Shown one piece after another: positions 17,230 to 27,600 of a DNA stretch of 64,000 nucleotides (positions within the stretch are counted from its first letter, which is position 1; each line of letters begins with the position of its first letter). Source of the DNA: CAVQWT01 sp963810815. Lineage in GTDB: Bacteria; Pseudomonadota; Gammaproteobacteria; Burkholderiales; Casimicrobiaceae. Where the stretch lies: assembly GCA_963810815.1 (NCBI GenBank), contig CAWEPB010000007.1:558001-622000 (forward strand), written 5' to 3'. The translations under genes and the position numbers were made by a program. The notes under the pieces were generated by a model. It searched no databases and was not told the DNA's origin. It saw nothing but the letters and a program-made list of their open reading frames with translations.

Positions 17230-17904
17230 ATGAGCAAGCAGAAGAGCTGGCTGACGAAGATTGGCGACGCGGTGGAATCCGCCACGGACAAAGTTCAGGA
17301 GATGGGCGCGTCACTGGCGAAGAAGGCCGAAGGCGCGGCGTCGGACGCCAAGCGGGAAGCCGGCAAGGCGCGGGTCGCGGTGGAGAAGAAGGCGCGGACG
17401 GTCACGGCAAGCGTCAAGCGCAAGGCGAAGACCGTCGAAGCGGATGCCGAGAAGAGCCTGGCCAAGGCCAGGCGCAGCGTGAAGTCCAAGGCGCGGACGG
17501 TCGAAGCCGATGCCAAGCGAACCCTGGGCAAGGCGAAGCGCGTCGTGAAAAGCAGGGCCAGGGCCGTCGAATCGGGTGCGGAGCAGGGCTTCGGCAAGGC
17601 GAAGCGCGCCGTGAAGCGCAAGGTCAAGGCAGCGGCAGCCGGCGCCCGGAAGGCCGCGGGCAAGGTCGAGCGCGCCATGACGCCGAAGAAGGCAGCGGCG
17701 AAGCGCAAGGCCGGCACGGCAAGGAGCGCCGCGGGCCGCAACCTGACCGCTGCAAAATCCGCGGTGAAGAAGGGCGCGACCAAGGCAACGACGGCGGCAC
17801 GGAAGACGGGTGCCGCGATCGCCAAGGCGGCCAAGAAGGCCGTGAAGCCGGCGGCGAAGAAGACCGCGAAGAAGACCGCGAAGAAGACCACGAAGAAGCG
17901 CTGA
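17230..17904 (+). CDS. Lys/Ala-rich histone H1-like DNA-binding protein
   Basis: A 224-residue protein with an acidic/neutral start (SWLTKIGDAVESATDKVQEM) followed by about 190 residues of Lys, Ala and Arg in loose repeats of the AKRxxKxKARTVEADA type. It ends in runs of KKTAKKT. This resembles the C-terminal tail of eukaryotic H1 and bacterial H1-like proteins such as Hc1 and AlgP, which bind and compact DNA. ATG 17230 has AGGAAAGG about 7 bases upstream and is preferred to the GTG at 17224. A hairpin ends transcription after it. The composition makes homology hard to judge beyond the general class. Confidence 0.7.
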   Translation: MSKQKSWLTKIGDAVESATDKVQEMGASLAKKAEGAASDAKREAGKARVAVEKKARTVTASVKRKAKTVEADAEKSLAKARRSVKSKARTVEADAKRTLGKAKRVVKSRARAVESGAEQGFGKAKRAVKRKVKAAAAGARKAAGKVERAMTPKKAAAKRKAGTARSAAGRNLTAAKSAVKKGATKATTAARKTGAAIAKAAKKAVKPAAKKTAKKTAKKTTKKR

Positions 17905-17942
17905 GCGTCTTCCTGCGCGCGCCAGCGCGCGGCCGGAACGGA

Positions 17943-17977
17943 CAACGGCACGGGTCAGCCCGTGCCGTTGCCTTTGG
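17943..17977. terminator. Hairpin between convergent H1-like and crystallin genes
   Basis: Perfect 12-bp stem CAACGGCACGGG / CCCGTGCCGTTG with a TCAG loop. It sits between two convergent genes and is likely bidirectional, though the T run on either side is weak. Confidence 0.75.
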
Positions 17978-18007
17978 TGCAGCGCGCCCGCAGACCGGGC
18001 GCTCCGG

Positions 18008-18679
18008 TCAGTTCGTCGACCTGTTGTACGTATCGCGCTGCCAGTCCGGCCGGCCCTGGTACGGATAGTCGTTGGCGATCCGGCGGCCCGACGAGATGAC
18101 GTTGTTCATGCCGGGGAGCGACGCGTAGTCGCCGGGGCCGAAGGTGCGGCAATCGCCCGAGAAGTCGGCGTCGCTGCAGAAGATCCAGTAGCCGCTCTCG
18201 ACCCGCAGCGACGAGGCGCGGTCATTGAAACCGGTCGCGCCGAGGTTGCTCATCGTGTTGTTGACGGCGTAGGAGCGTCCCGACAGGTTCGGGCCTTCGT
18301 AGAGCGTCGCCCGCGCGGTGTGGCCGCGGTTGCGGCCGCGGTCGTCGGCGCGGTTGTCGTACTGCCTCCCTTCGACCGGACGCACCGAGCTGATGCGACC
18401 GGCGTAGGCGCCGAGGTCCGGGTAGGCGCCGGGCGCCAGCACGCTGCAGCTGCCGCCGAATTCGGCGTCGACGCAGATTTCCCAGCGGCCGTCGTGCACC
18501 ACCGCCGAACGCACCTGGTCGTTGAAGCCGCTGCGGGCAAAGTTGGCGACCGGGCGATCGGCGGAAAACTGGCGGCCGCGGAAGTTGTCGTCCTGGTAGA
18601 AGGTGACACTGTCGGCGGCGGCGGAACCTGCGGCCGTCGCAGCGACCGCGAGGAGCGCGGATGCGATGAGAGTCTTCAT
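18008..18679 (-). CDS. Exported beta/gamma-crystallin family protein
   Basis: A 223-residue protein with a cleavable signal peptide (MKTLIASALLAVAATAAGSA, then ADS). Two beta/gamma-crystallin-like units follow: SVTFYQDDNFRGRQF to GRWEICVDAEFGGSC (about 24-75) and ATLYEGPNLSGRSY to GYWIFCSDADFSGDC (about 122-180). Each has the crystallin Greek-key pattern and one conserved Cys pair. Such domains often bind calcium and stabilise envelope or matrix. The start codon overlaps the stop of the upstream small gene (ATGA), so the pair is co-translated. Confidence 0.85.
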   Translation of the reverse strand: MKTLIASALLAVAATAAGSAAADSVTFYQDDNFRGRQFSADRPVANFARSGFNDQVRSAVVHDGRWEICVDAEFGGSCSVLAPGAYPDLGAYAGRISSVRPVEGRQYDNRADDRGRNRGHTARATLYEGPNLSGRSYAVNNTMSNLGATGFNDRASSLRVESGYWIFCSDADFSGDCRTFGPGDYASLPGMNNVISSGRRIANDYPYQGRPDWQRDTYNRSTN

Positions 18680-18876
18680 GAGATTGCCTTAGGTTGATCT
18701 GTCGGGACGGGCGCCAGGTTGCCGCCTTCGTTTTCCCAGGACTTGAGGTCCATCTTGTGATCGAGGATGTCCGCCGTGCGGCGTGTCCGGTGGCGCGATG
18801 TCGACACTGCCGCCGCACCCGCCGTGACACCCACGGCGACGGCGAGCAGCACCATCCAGCGTCGGTCGATATTCAT
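18676..18876 (-). CDS. Small membrane-anchored protein, coupled to crystallin gene
   Basis: A 66-residue protein with one N-terminal membrane segment (about 8-25), a basic stretch (RHRTRRT) and the tail DLKSWENEGGNLAPVPTD. I do not recognise a named domain. GGAGGGACC stands 7 bases before ATG 18876, and the gene ends in an ATGA overlap with the crystallin gene. A longer reading back to 19038 overlaps the end of ndvB and lacks a ribosome binding site. It may help anchor or assemble the crystallin-like protein, but this rests only on coupling. Confidence 0.6.
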   Translation of the reverse strand: MNIDRRWMVLLAVAVGVTAGAAAVSTSRHRTRRTADILDHKMDLKSWENEGGNLAPVPTDQPKAIS

Positions 18877-18931
18877 TGCTGAGGTCCCTCCATTGGAACG
18901 GCACGCGCGAAGCGCGGCCATGCAACGCAGC

Positions 18932-21900
18932 CTAGGCGCGCGGGCGTTCAGCGTCGGTGCGCTGGCGCACGTTGACCAGGACCTCGTGCGTCGCGCGATC
19001 GTCGGCGAGCTGGACCGAGGCGTCCGGCTGGGCGACACCGTCCACCGTCACGCTGATCGGCGGCCTTCCGGCACCGGCTTCATCGGAAGTCGTTCGAACG
19101 GCGATGTCGTACACGGTCTCGAGGTATCGGTAGCGCAGGGTGAACCCGGACCACGCCGCGGGAAGGCAGGGCGCGAAGCGAAGGCGGGTGTTCTCCAGCG
19201 TCAGCCCGAGCAGCGACTCGACGACGAGCCGGTACATCCACCCGGCCGAACCCGTGTACCAGCTCCATCCGCCGCGCCCGGTATGCGGCGCCAACGCATA
19301 GACGTCGGCGGCGATCACGTAGGGCTCCGCCTTGTAGGTGGCCACGCCCTCCGGGGTCAGGGCGTGATTCACCGGGTTGATCATCGCCATCAGCTCCCAG
19401 GCGCGCTCGCGCTCGCCGATGGCCGCGAAGGCCATCGCCGACCAGATCGCGCCGTGCGTGTACTGGCCGCCGTTCTCCCGCACGCCCGGGACGTAGCCCC
19501 GGATGTACCCCGGGTCGAGGTTCGAGCGGTCGAAGGGCGGATCGAGCAGCTGGATCAGCCCGTCGTCCCGGCGCACGAGGCGCTCGTCGACGGCGTTCAT
19601 CGCCAGCCGCGCGCGCGCCGGGTCGCCCGCGCCCGACAGCACCGACCAGCTTTGCGCCACCGAGTCGATTCGACAGTCGTCGTTGGTCGCGGACCCCAGC
19701 GGCGTGCCGTCGTCGAAGTACGCGCGCCGATACCATTCGCCGTCCCAGCCGTGCTGCTCGAGCTGCTGCCGCAGCTTGATGCCCTCCGCCTCGCACCGTT
19801 CGGCCACCGGCGTGTCGCCCACCCGCGCCGCCACCGCGCCGAACTGCTTCAGCACGGCGCAGAGGAAGAAGCCCAGCCAGACGCTTTCCCCCGCGCCCTT
19901 GATGCCGACCAGGTTCATGCCGTCGTTCCAGTCGCCGGAGCCCATCAGCGGCAGGCCGTGCGAACCGTAGCGCAGCCCGTGCACGACCGCGCGCACGCAG
20001 TGCTGGTAGAGGCTGGCGGTCTCCGCTGACCGGCCGGGCAGGTCGTAGTACGAGTCGTCGCCGGGGTTCACCGGGCGTCCTTCGAGGAAGTGGATCGGCT
20101 CGTCCAGGACGCCGGTGTCGCCGGTCGCCATCACGTAGCGCGCCGTCGCGAGGGGCAGCCACAGATAGTCGTCCGAGCAGCGCGTCCGCACGCCGCGGCC
20201 GGATGGCGGGTGCCACCAATGCTGGACGTCGCCTTCGACGAACTGACGGCTCGCGCAGCGGAGCAGGTGCTCGCGCATCAGGCCCGGTTCGGCGTGGACC
20301 AGCGCCATCGAGTCCTGCAGCTGGTCGCGGAAGCCGAAGGCGCCGCCGGATTGGTAATACCCGGTTCGCGCCCACAGGCGGCACGCCACCGTCTGGTACA
20401 GCAGCCAGCCGTTGGCCAGGACGTTGACCGACGCATCGGGCGTGTCGACCTGCACGGCGCCGAGCGTCCGCTGCCAGTGGGCTTCCACCGCCTCCAGCGC
20501 GCCCTGGGCGGCAGACCGTCCCCGGAAGCGCTCGACGAGGCCGGCGGCGTCGGCGGCGTTGCGCCCCACGCCGAGCCGGAAGACGATGGTCCGCTCCTGA
20601 CCGTCGGCGAGTTCGAACGGAACCTGGATGGCGCCGCAGGGATCGAGCGCCGCGCCGACCTTGCCGGAGAGACGCGAACGTCCCATCGCCGCCGGGTGGC
20701 GCAGCGTCCCGTTGCGCCCGAGGAATTCCGTGCGGTCGCCGCTGACGCTGCGGACCGGATCGTCGACGTCGAGGAAGGCCACGCGGTCGGGGAAGTCGGC
20801 GTTGTAGGAATTGCGCGCCAGCAGTGCGCCGGTCCGGGGCGAGACCTCGGTGATCACGTGCATCGCGGTTTTCGGCCGCAGGTCTCCCAGCACCCACTCC
20901 ACGTAGCCCGTCGCGGACAGCCGGCGCGACCGCCCCGAGGTGTTGCGCACCTTCAGCACCGAGAACTTCACGGACGCGTCGGTCGCCACGTACACGCACA
21001 GCTCGGAGGCGATGCCGTCCTCGTCGTGCTCGAACACGCTGTAGCCGAAACCGTGGCGGGTGACGTAGGTGCCGGCGCCGCGGCAGGGCAGGGGCGCCGG
21101 CGACCAGTAGTGGCCGCTTTCCTCGTCGCGCAGAAAGAGGGCTTCTCCGCCGGCGTCGCTCACCGGGTCGTTGTGCCAGGGCGTGAGGCGGAACTCGTGC
21201 GCGTTCTCGCTCCAGGTGTACGCGACGCCGCTCTCGGAGATCAGCGTCCCGAATTCGGGGTTCGCGAGCACGTTGGCCCACGGCGCCGGCGTGACCTGCC
21301 CCGGGCGCAGGGTGATGACGTACTCGGTGCCGTCCGGCGTGAAGCCGCCGAGCCCGTTGCCGAGGATCAGTTCGCGCGCGGGCGGCTCGGCGGCCTGGGT
21401 TTCGCCGCGACGGCTGGCCGTGGGGACGAGGCGCGGCACCCGAACCTCGACCGGCCCCCGCCGGGCGACCTGCTCGATCAGGCTGCCCCGGCGGTCGGTG
21501 ATGATCGCCCGCGCGACGGTCTGCAGCAGGATGCGGTCCTCGTCCGCGATCTGCTCGGCCCGCCGCACGAAGATCCCGCCGGGCCGATCCATCACGTGCG
21601 CTTCGACGCCGGCGGCGATCAGCCCCATGATCTGGTCCTGCAGCACCTGCCGGTACCCGCCGCGGTCCTCGTTCCAGATCACGAGGTCGACGGCCAGCCC
21701 CTTCAGTCGCCAGTACGCGTGGGCCTGCACCATCCGGCGCACGAGATCGATGTTCTCGGTGTCGCCGATCTGCAGCAGCACGATCGGCAGGTCGCCCGAA
21801 ATCGCGTAGCTCCACAGGCCGGACTGCCCCCGCCGGTTTCTCAGCAGCACGCCGGTTTCGGCGCGCAGCGTCGCATTGGCGTAGATGACGGAGCCGGCGA

Positions 21901-24682
21901 GGCGCGCGTAGAGCTGGGCGTCGGACTCGGTCGCGTTGATCTGGCGCAGCGTCACCCAGCTGTGCGTCCACGCCAGATCGAACACGCGGTCCGCCAGGTG
22001 GCGGTCCTGATACTTCCCGACGAGGCCGAGGGCGCCGTCGCGCGTCTCGGCGATCCCGGACGCGATGTCGAACGTGGCGGTCTGCTGCGGGTCGAGCGTC
22101 ACCCGGTGGCGGATCGCGACGATCGGATCCAGCACCGAACCCTGGCTGCCGGTCAGCCGGTCGGCGCCGGTCATCGCCTGCGGATCGGCGACCGTGCGTC
22201 CGCGTCCGATGAAGGCTGCGCGGTCCGTCTCGTAGGAAACGTCCACCGATTCGGACCCGTGGACCGCCATGAGGTGGAACATCCAGGGCGCCTGCTCGTC
22301 GTGCGAGCGGGGCCGGCGCGTGCACAGGATGGCCTGGCGCTGCGGGACGATCTCCGTCTGCACGAACAGATTGGAGAACGCCGGATGCAGCGCGTCGGCA
22401 GCGGGCGACGAGAGCGCGACTTCCGCATAGCTGGTGACGTCGATCGTTCGTCGCGTCCGGGAGCGGTTGGTGATGCGCAACCGGCGCAGCTCGATGTCGT
22501 CCTCCGGCGAGACGACGATCTCGGTATGCGACTCGAGGTCGTTGTCGCGCCGGCGGAACTCGGCGCGTCCTTCGCTGAAGATCGCCTCGTAGTGGGTCGA
22601 GCGCCGCGACGTCGGCTGGTGCGCGGCCGACCAGAACTCGCCGCTCGCCACGTCGCGGATGTAGCAGAACGTGCCCCAGTTGTCGCAGGTGCTGTCCTCG
22701 CGCCAGCGGGTGAGGGCGAGGTCCTTCCAGCGGCTGCTCCCGCCGCCGGCGCTGGTGACCATCACGTGGTAGCGGCCGTTCGACAGCAACTGGACTTCCG
22801 GTATCGGCGTGTTCGGGCTGGTGATGACGCGCACCGGCGCTTCGGGGCCGCCGGAAACGCCGCGAATCGCGGACAGCTCGGCGGGGTGCAGGAACAGCGC
22901 GGCGACCTTGGGCGGCCGCTCCTGCAGCAACAGCAGCGTGGCCTTGAACTGCGGGTCCGACTCGAAGCGCTTCTGCATCGGCCGGGCGAGCAGCAGGTGG
23001 GCCAGGGCGAGCAGGACCATGCCCTGGTGGTGCGCCATGAACGAGCGCACGACGACGCTCGTCTGCCCGCGCGGCAGGCGCGCCGCCGTGTAGTCGACGG
23101 CCTCGTAGAGACCGAATCTCCCGGCCATGCCGTCGGCGGCGAGCCGCTGCAGGTTCAGGCACGACGCCTCGGGGGCCACCATCAGCGCGAGCGCCGAGGC
23201 GTAGGGCGCCACGACGAGGTCCTCCGCGAGCCCGCGCTTCAGCCCCAGGCCGGGCACGCCGAAGGCGCGGTACTGGTAGTTGAGGCTCGCATCGACCGAG
23301 TTGTAGCCGCATTCGGAGATGCCCCAGGGGACCCCGCGCTGCTTGCCGTAGGCGATCTGCCGCTCGACGGTCCGGCGACAGGTCTGGTCGAGCAGCGTGT
23401 TGTCGTAGGTCGGCATCACCAGCAGCGGCATCAGGTACTCGAACATCGAGCCGCTCCACGACAGGAGCACCGAGCGGCCCCCCGAGGTCGTGAGCAGGCG
23501 CCCGAGCGCGAACCAGTTCTCCTGCGGCAGCTGTCCCTGCGCGATCGCGACGAAGCTGGAGAACCGCGCTTCGGACGCGAGCAGGTCGTAATAGCTCGGA
23601 TCCTGCCGGCGCTCGCCGACGTTGTAGCCGATGGCCAGCAGGTGACGCGCCCGGTCGTACAGGAACTCGTAGTCCATGCGGGCCAGTTCGTCGCATCGCT
23701 GCGCCAGGCGCTCGATTTCCGCGATCCGCTCCGCCGCGCGGCCGCTCGCCGCGGCGGTCGCCCGGCCGAGCTCGTCCAGCCAGGCGTGGTCCGCGGGCGA
23801 CCCGCTCGCGTGCCGGCGGCGCTCGATGGTCGGCCGCAGCTCGCTGTCCAGCGCTGCGAGCTCGCGCAGCGACGGGATCGGTCGATCGCCGATCAGGTCA
23901 CCCAGGCCGACCGGCGCCGCCGGCAGCGTGTTCCATGGCACCAGGAACGCCAGGTCCTCCCGCATCAGCCGGCACTGGCGGACGAGGGCGTCCGCCCAGA
24001 ACGCCGCATCCCCCGCCGGCACGAGGGCGCCGGCGGGACCCGGAACGGTAAAGGGCGCCGACGTCGCGGCGACCTGCGCGGCAACGGTGCCGACGTGCGC
24101 CTCGATCCGTTCGAGCCACTGGTTCACCGCCGCGACGGTGGCGGGCCGCGAGTCGTAGGCGGTTTCCAGCTCCCGCTGCAGGCGCAGGACCGGCGCCGGG
24201 GCGCCGCCGCCGACGCTTTCCGCCAGCGCACGCAGCGTGTCGCCGAGGCCGTCGAAGCATTGCCGGTCCAGGATCCGGGCGTCGACCAGCGCCAGCAGTC
24301 CCGGCCGCAGCGTCAGCAGGTGGCCCGCGAGGTTGCCGCTGTCCACCGCCGAGACGTAGAGCGGCGACAGCGGCTTCAGGGACTCGGTGTCGTACCAGTT
24401 GTAGAAGTGACCCTCGTACCGCTCCATGGTGCCCATCGTCGCCAGCGCATTCGCCGTGCGCTCGATGAGTTGTCCGGCCGGGATGTAGCCGAAGTCGTGG
24501 GCCGTGAGGTTCGCCAGCAGCGAAAACCCCATGTTCGTCGGCGACGTGCGATGCGCGACGCGGGCGACCGGATGCTCCTGCCAGTTGTCCGGCGGCAGCC
24601 AGTGGTCGTCGGGGCCGACGAAGGTCTCGAAGAACGCCCACGTCCTTCGCGCCAGCGTGCGCAGGAACAGGGTCTGGTCCAT
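18932..24682 (-). CDS. ndvB: Cyclic beta-1,2-glucan synthase NdvB, C-terminal part (glycoamylase-like and GH94 phosphorylase regions)
   Basis: C-terminal two thirds of one large NdvB gene; the N-terminal part is the next entry. From MDQTLFLRTLARRTWAFFET it continues HWLPPDNWQEHPVARVAHRT and MGFSLLANLTAHDFGY, typical of NdvB. Later come NWYDTESLKPLSPLYVSAVDSG-like glycoamylase-domain residues (about 100-600), then GH94-type segments such as QHWWHPPSGRGVRTRCSDDY, GSGDWNDGMN and RENGGQYTHGA. In NdvB the GH94 domain trims the glucan by phosphorolysis. The true protein runs through from 27798: removing one base near 24805 and one near 24745 links both parts into 2954 residues, matching the family size. 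Product: periplasmic cyclic glucan used in osmotic adaptation and host contact. Confidence 0.85.
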   Translation of the reverse strand: MDQTLFLRTLARRTWAFFETFVGPDDHWLPPDNWQEHPVARVAHRTSPTNMGFSLLANLTAHDFGYIPAGQLIERTANALATMGTMERYEGHFYNWYDTESLKPLSPLYVSAVDSGNLAGHLLTLRPGLLALVDARILDRQCFDGLGDTLRALAESVGGGAPAPVLRLQRELETAYDSRPATVAAVNQWLERIEAHVGTVAAQVAATSAPFTVPGPAGALVPAGDAAFWADALVRQCRLMREDLAFLVPWNTLPAAPVGLGDLIGDRPIPSLRELAALDSELRPTIERRRHASGSPADHAWLDELGRATAAASGRAAERIAEIERLAQRCDELARMDYEFLYDRARHLLAIGYNVGERRQDPSYYDLLASEARFSSFVAIAQGQLPQENWFALGRLLTTSGGRSVLLSWSGSMFEYLMPLLVMPTYDNTLLDQTCRRTVERQIAYGKQRGVPWGISECGYNSVDASLNYQYRAFGVPGLGLKRGLAEDLVVAPYASALALMVAPEASCLNLQRLAADGMAGRFGLYEAVDYTAARLPRGQTSVVVRSFMAHHQGMVLLALAHLLLARPMQKRFESDPQFKATLLLLQERPPKVAALFLHPAELSAIRGVSGGPEAPVRVITSPNTPIPEVQLLSNGRYHVMVTSAGGGSSRWKDLALTRWREDSTCDNWGTFCYIRDVASGEFWSAAHQPTSRRSTHYEAIFSEGRAEFRRRDNDLESHTEIVVSPEDDIELRRLRITNRSRTRRTIDVTSYAEVALSSPAADALHPAFSNLFVQTEIVPQRQAILCTRRPRSHDEQAPWMFHLMAVHGSESVDVSYETDRAAFIGRGRTVADPQAMTGADRLTGSQGSVLDPIVAIRHRVTLDPQQTATFDIASGIAETRDGALGLVGKYQDRHLADRVFDLAWTHSWVTLRQINATESDAQLYARLAGSVIYANATLRAETGVLLRNRRGQSGLWSYAISGDLPIVLLQIGDTENIDLVRRMVQAHAYWRLKGLAVDLVIWNEDRGGYRQVLQDQIMGLIAAGVEAHVMDRPGGIFVRRAEQIADEDRILLQTVARAIITDRRGSLIEQVARRGPVEVRVPRLVPTASRRGETQAAEPPARELILGNGLGGFTPDGTEYVITLRPGQVTPAPWANVLANPEFGTLISESGVAYTWSENAHEFRLTPWHNDPVSDAGGEALFLRDEESGHYWSPAPLPCRGAGTYVTRHGFGYSVFEHDEDGIASELCVYVATDASVKFSVLKVRNTSGRSRRLSATGYVEWVLGDLRPKTAMHVITEVSPRTGALLARNSYNADFPDRVAFLDVDDPVRSVSGDRTEFLGRNGTLRHPAAMGRSRLSGKVGAALDPCGAIQVPFELADGQERTIVFRLGVGRNAADAAGLVERFRGRSAAQGALEAVEAHWQRTLGAVQVDTPDASVNVLANGWLLYQTVACRLWARTGYYQSGGAFGFRDQLQDSMALVHAEPGLMREHLLRCASRQFVEGDVQHWWHPPSGRGVRTRCSDDYLWLPLATARYVMATGDTGVLDEPIHFLEGRPVNPGDDSYYDLPGRSAETASLYQHCVRAVVHGLRYGSHGLPLMGSGDWNDGMNLVGIKGAGESVWLGFFLCAVLKQFGAVAARVGDTPVAERCEAEGIKLRQQLEQHGWDGEWYRRAYFDDGTPLGSATNDDCRIDSVAQSWSVLSGAGDPARARLAMNAVDERLVRRDDGLIQLLDPPFDRSNLDPGYIRGYVPGVRENGGQYTHGAIWSAMAFAAIGERERAWELMAMINPVNHALTPEGVATYKAEPYVIAADVYALAPHTGRGGWSWYTGSAGWMYRLVVESLLGLTLENTRLRFAPCLPAAWSGFTLRYRYLETVYDIAVRTTSDEAGAGRPPISVTVDGVAQPDASVQLADDRATHEVLVNVRQRTDAERPRA

Positions 24683-24684
24683 GT

Positions 24685-27600
24685 TCAGGCGCGCCTCGCG
24701 GCGAACGAGCGGCCGGCTGATCCACCAGGCGATTCCCGGCGCAACGCAGCCACAGCAGCAGTATCGGCGCGGCGGCCGCCAGCGCGGTCGGTGCGGAACG
24801 CGGCCAGATGGATCGCCGCGGCGATGGCGATGGCCGGGGCGATCCACATCGAGCGGATCGATGCCGCGAGCGCGGATGGACCGGCCGACTCGTCGGTCGG
24901 GTCGCGTACGGGCTCGTCCGCCGCCGACGGGTTCCATTCGAGCAGCCGTCGATGGCTGACCAGCACGCGCCACGCCGCGCGCCCGATCGCGTCGAGGTTC
25001 ACTGCCGCTTCGTAGGGAAGGAAGGCCAGCGTCAGCGTCGCCTGCGCGGCGTGCCGGCCGGCCGCGCCGGCGGTGGCGGCGAGGTGCTGGCGCAGCAGCA
25101 GCTCGTCCGGCTTGCGCGCCAGGTCCAGGGCGGACGCGCACGCCGACGGCAGCAGCACGATCGCGATCGCCGCCAGCGTCCACAGCCAGGCGTGCGGGAG
25201 CACGGTCCAGCCGAGAAGGAGCAGCACCATCAACGCGGCGGGGACGAGGCTGCGGCGAAGGTTGTCGAAGAGCTTCCACTGGGAGAGCAGCGACAGCGGA
25301 TTCGTCACCCGCCGGTCGCCGGCGCCGGGTACCCGCCTTCGCAGCCAGCCCGCGATCTGCCAGTCGCCGCGAATCCAGCGGTGCCGACGCCTGATGTCCG
25401 CGCGATACGTCGCCGGGAATTCCTCGTACAGCTGCGCGTCGCTCACGAGCCCCGATCGCGCGTAGCAGCCCTCGAGCAGGTCATGGCTCAGGATCCGGTT
25501 CTCGGGAAAGCGATTCCCGAGCGATCGCTCGAACGCGTCGACGTCGTAGATTCCCTTGCCGATGAACGAACCCTCGTCGAACACGTCCTGGTAGACGTCG
25601 GACACCGCGCGCGTGTAGGGGTCGATCCCCGGATCGCCGCCGTGCAGCCGTGCGTACCAGGAGCGGTTCGCCCCGGGAAGGCTGATGCTGACGCGCGGCT
25701 GCAGGATCCCGTACCCGTCGACGACGCGCTCGCCGTCCTTGCCCTGGCGGGAAGGGCCGAAGCGCGCGCGATTGAGCGGGTGCGCCATCGTGCCGACGAA
25801 CTGCAGCGCCGAGTCCCGCGGGAGCTCCGTGTCGGTGTCGAGCGTGATCACGTACTTGACCTTCGGCAGCGCCGCGATGTCGCCGACGACGAGCGAGAAG
25901 CCGGCGGTCCCGCCGCCGCGCAGCAGCGAGTTCAGGTCCGCGAGCTTTCCGCGCTTGCGCTCGTAGCCCATCCACACCCGCTCGCCGGGATTCCAGCGGC
26001 GCGGGCGGTGGAAGAGGAAGAACGTGTCGCCGGTCGCGACGTCGCTGCCGGGGCCAGCCGCGCGCGGGTACTTCGCGTTCAGGTCCTCGATGCCCTTGCG
26101 GGCCAGCACCAGCAGCGCGTCGTCCTCGGGCAGGGCTTCCGTCGCCGCGTCGTGAAAGTCCGTCAGCAGGCCGAAGTGCAGGCCGTCGTCGCGGTTGGCG
26201 AGGAACCGGACCTCCAGCGCCTCGACCAGGCGCTCGATGTTGCCGGCGCTGGTCAGGAACGTCGGGACCACCACCAGGGTTCGCGACTCCGTCGGGATGC
26301 CCCGGGAAAAGTCCATCCGCGGCAGCTGTCGCGGCGGCACCAGCAGGGTCGCCAGCCAGTTCACCATGGCCACGGCCAGCTGGCTGGTGGCGAGCAGCAG
26401 GATGACGCCGACCGCTGCGAGTTCCGGACCGGCGATCCCGTCGCGGTGGGCGATCGCGACGAGGCCCGCGGTCATGGCCGCGGTCATGGCCGCGATCGTG
26501 CCCAGGTAGATCAGCAGGGGAATTCGCCGCGCGAACCGGTGGAGGACCGTGGACGGCGACAGGCGCATCGCCGCCGCCCGCTCCAGCAGCGATCGCCCCT
26601 TGTCGACCAGGTAGAAGCCGACGTGGGCGGTCCGATCGTCGTCGCCGTCGCTGCCGACCCGGGGGGCGGCGCCCTCGTAGGCCAGCTGGATCGCCTTGCG
26701 CGCGACCTCGCTTTCGGAGAGCGGGCTTCCCTTCGCGATCTCCTCGACGACGTGGCGGTAGCGATCGCGGGTGGAGAAGTCCATCCGGCCGTAGAGGCCG
26801 CCCGGATCCTCCCGCAGTTTCTGCTCGACGACGCTCATCGATTCGACGAACTCGCGCCAGTCCATCGAGCCCAGGAATCGGAGGCTGCCGATGGTGTTGC
26901 TGATCGAGACCTGGGTCGCTGCCTGCTCCTGCGCCTCCGACTGCACCAGCTGCTCGATGGAAGAACCCAACTCCGAAAGTCGCTGTTCGATCCAGGTCAG
27001 CGGCAGGGCGAGGGCGGCACTCTGTCCCTGCAGCCGGCGCGCGAGTTCGGCGACGAACGAGCTGACCATCGGCGGATTCGAGCGCGCCATGTCGGCGATC
27101 ACCAGGATCAGGCTGTTGGGCTCGCGCTCGGCGATCTCCGTCATCTGGTCGGCCCACGCGTCGGCGCGGTTCCGGTCCGTCGTCCCGGCCGCAATCCGCG
27201 CGCCGACCCGACGCAGGTTCTCGATCAGCGCCAGCCGCAGCATGATGGGAATGGCCCACAGCTCACCCAGCTTGAGCGGCGCCACCGTCTGGTAGGCCAA
27301 TACGAAACGGGCCAGGCTCTCCGCGTCGACCCGGCCGTCCCCGTGGGCGATCGCCTCGAACGCCAGGTCGTAGACACGGGGAAGCCCGGCCGACGGTCCG
27401 AGCGCCAGACGCGGGAGTTCGCGGCTGTAACCCTTGGGCAGGTGGCGCTTGGCGGTGCGGATCTGCTCGTCGATCAGGTAGAAATTGTCGAGCAGCCATT
27501 CCGCGGCGGGCGAGATGCGACGGTTGGCCGTGATCGCCGCGGTCAGCAGATCGCAGACCTGGAGCAGGAGGCGTTCGTTCTCCGCCAGACGGCTCAGCAA

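Noticed and set aside
20090..25015. Long open frame opposite ndvB (and another at 24808-27900)
   Set aside because: Composition is typical of an antisense reading of a GC-rich gene; ndvB on the other strand has clear domain matches.
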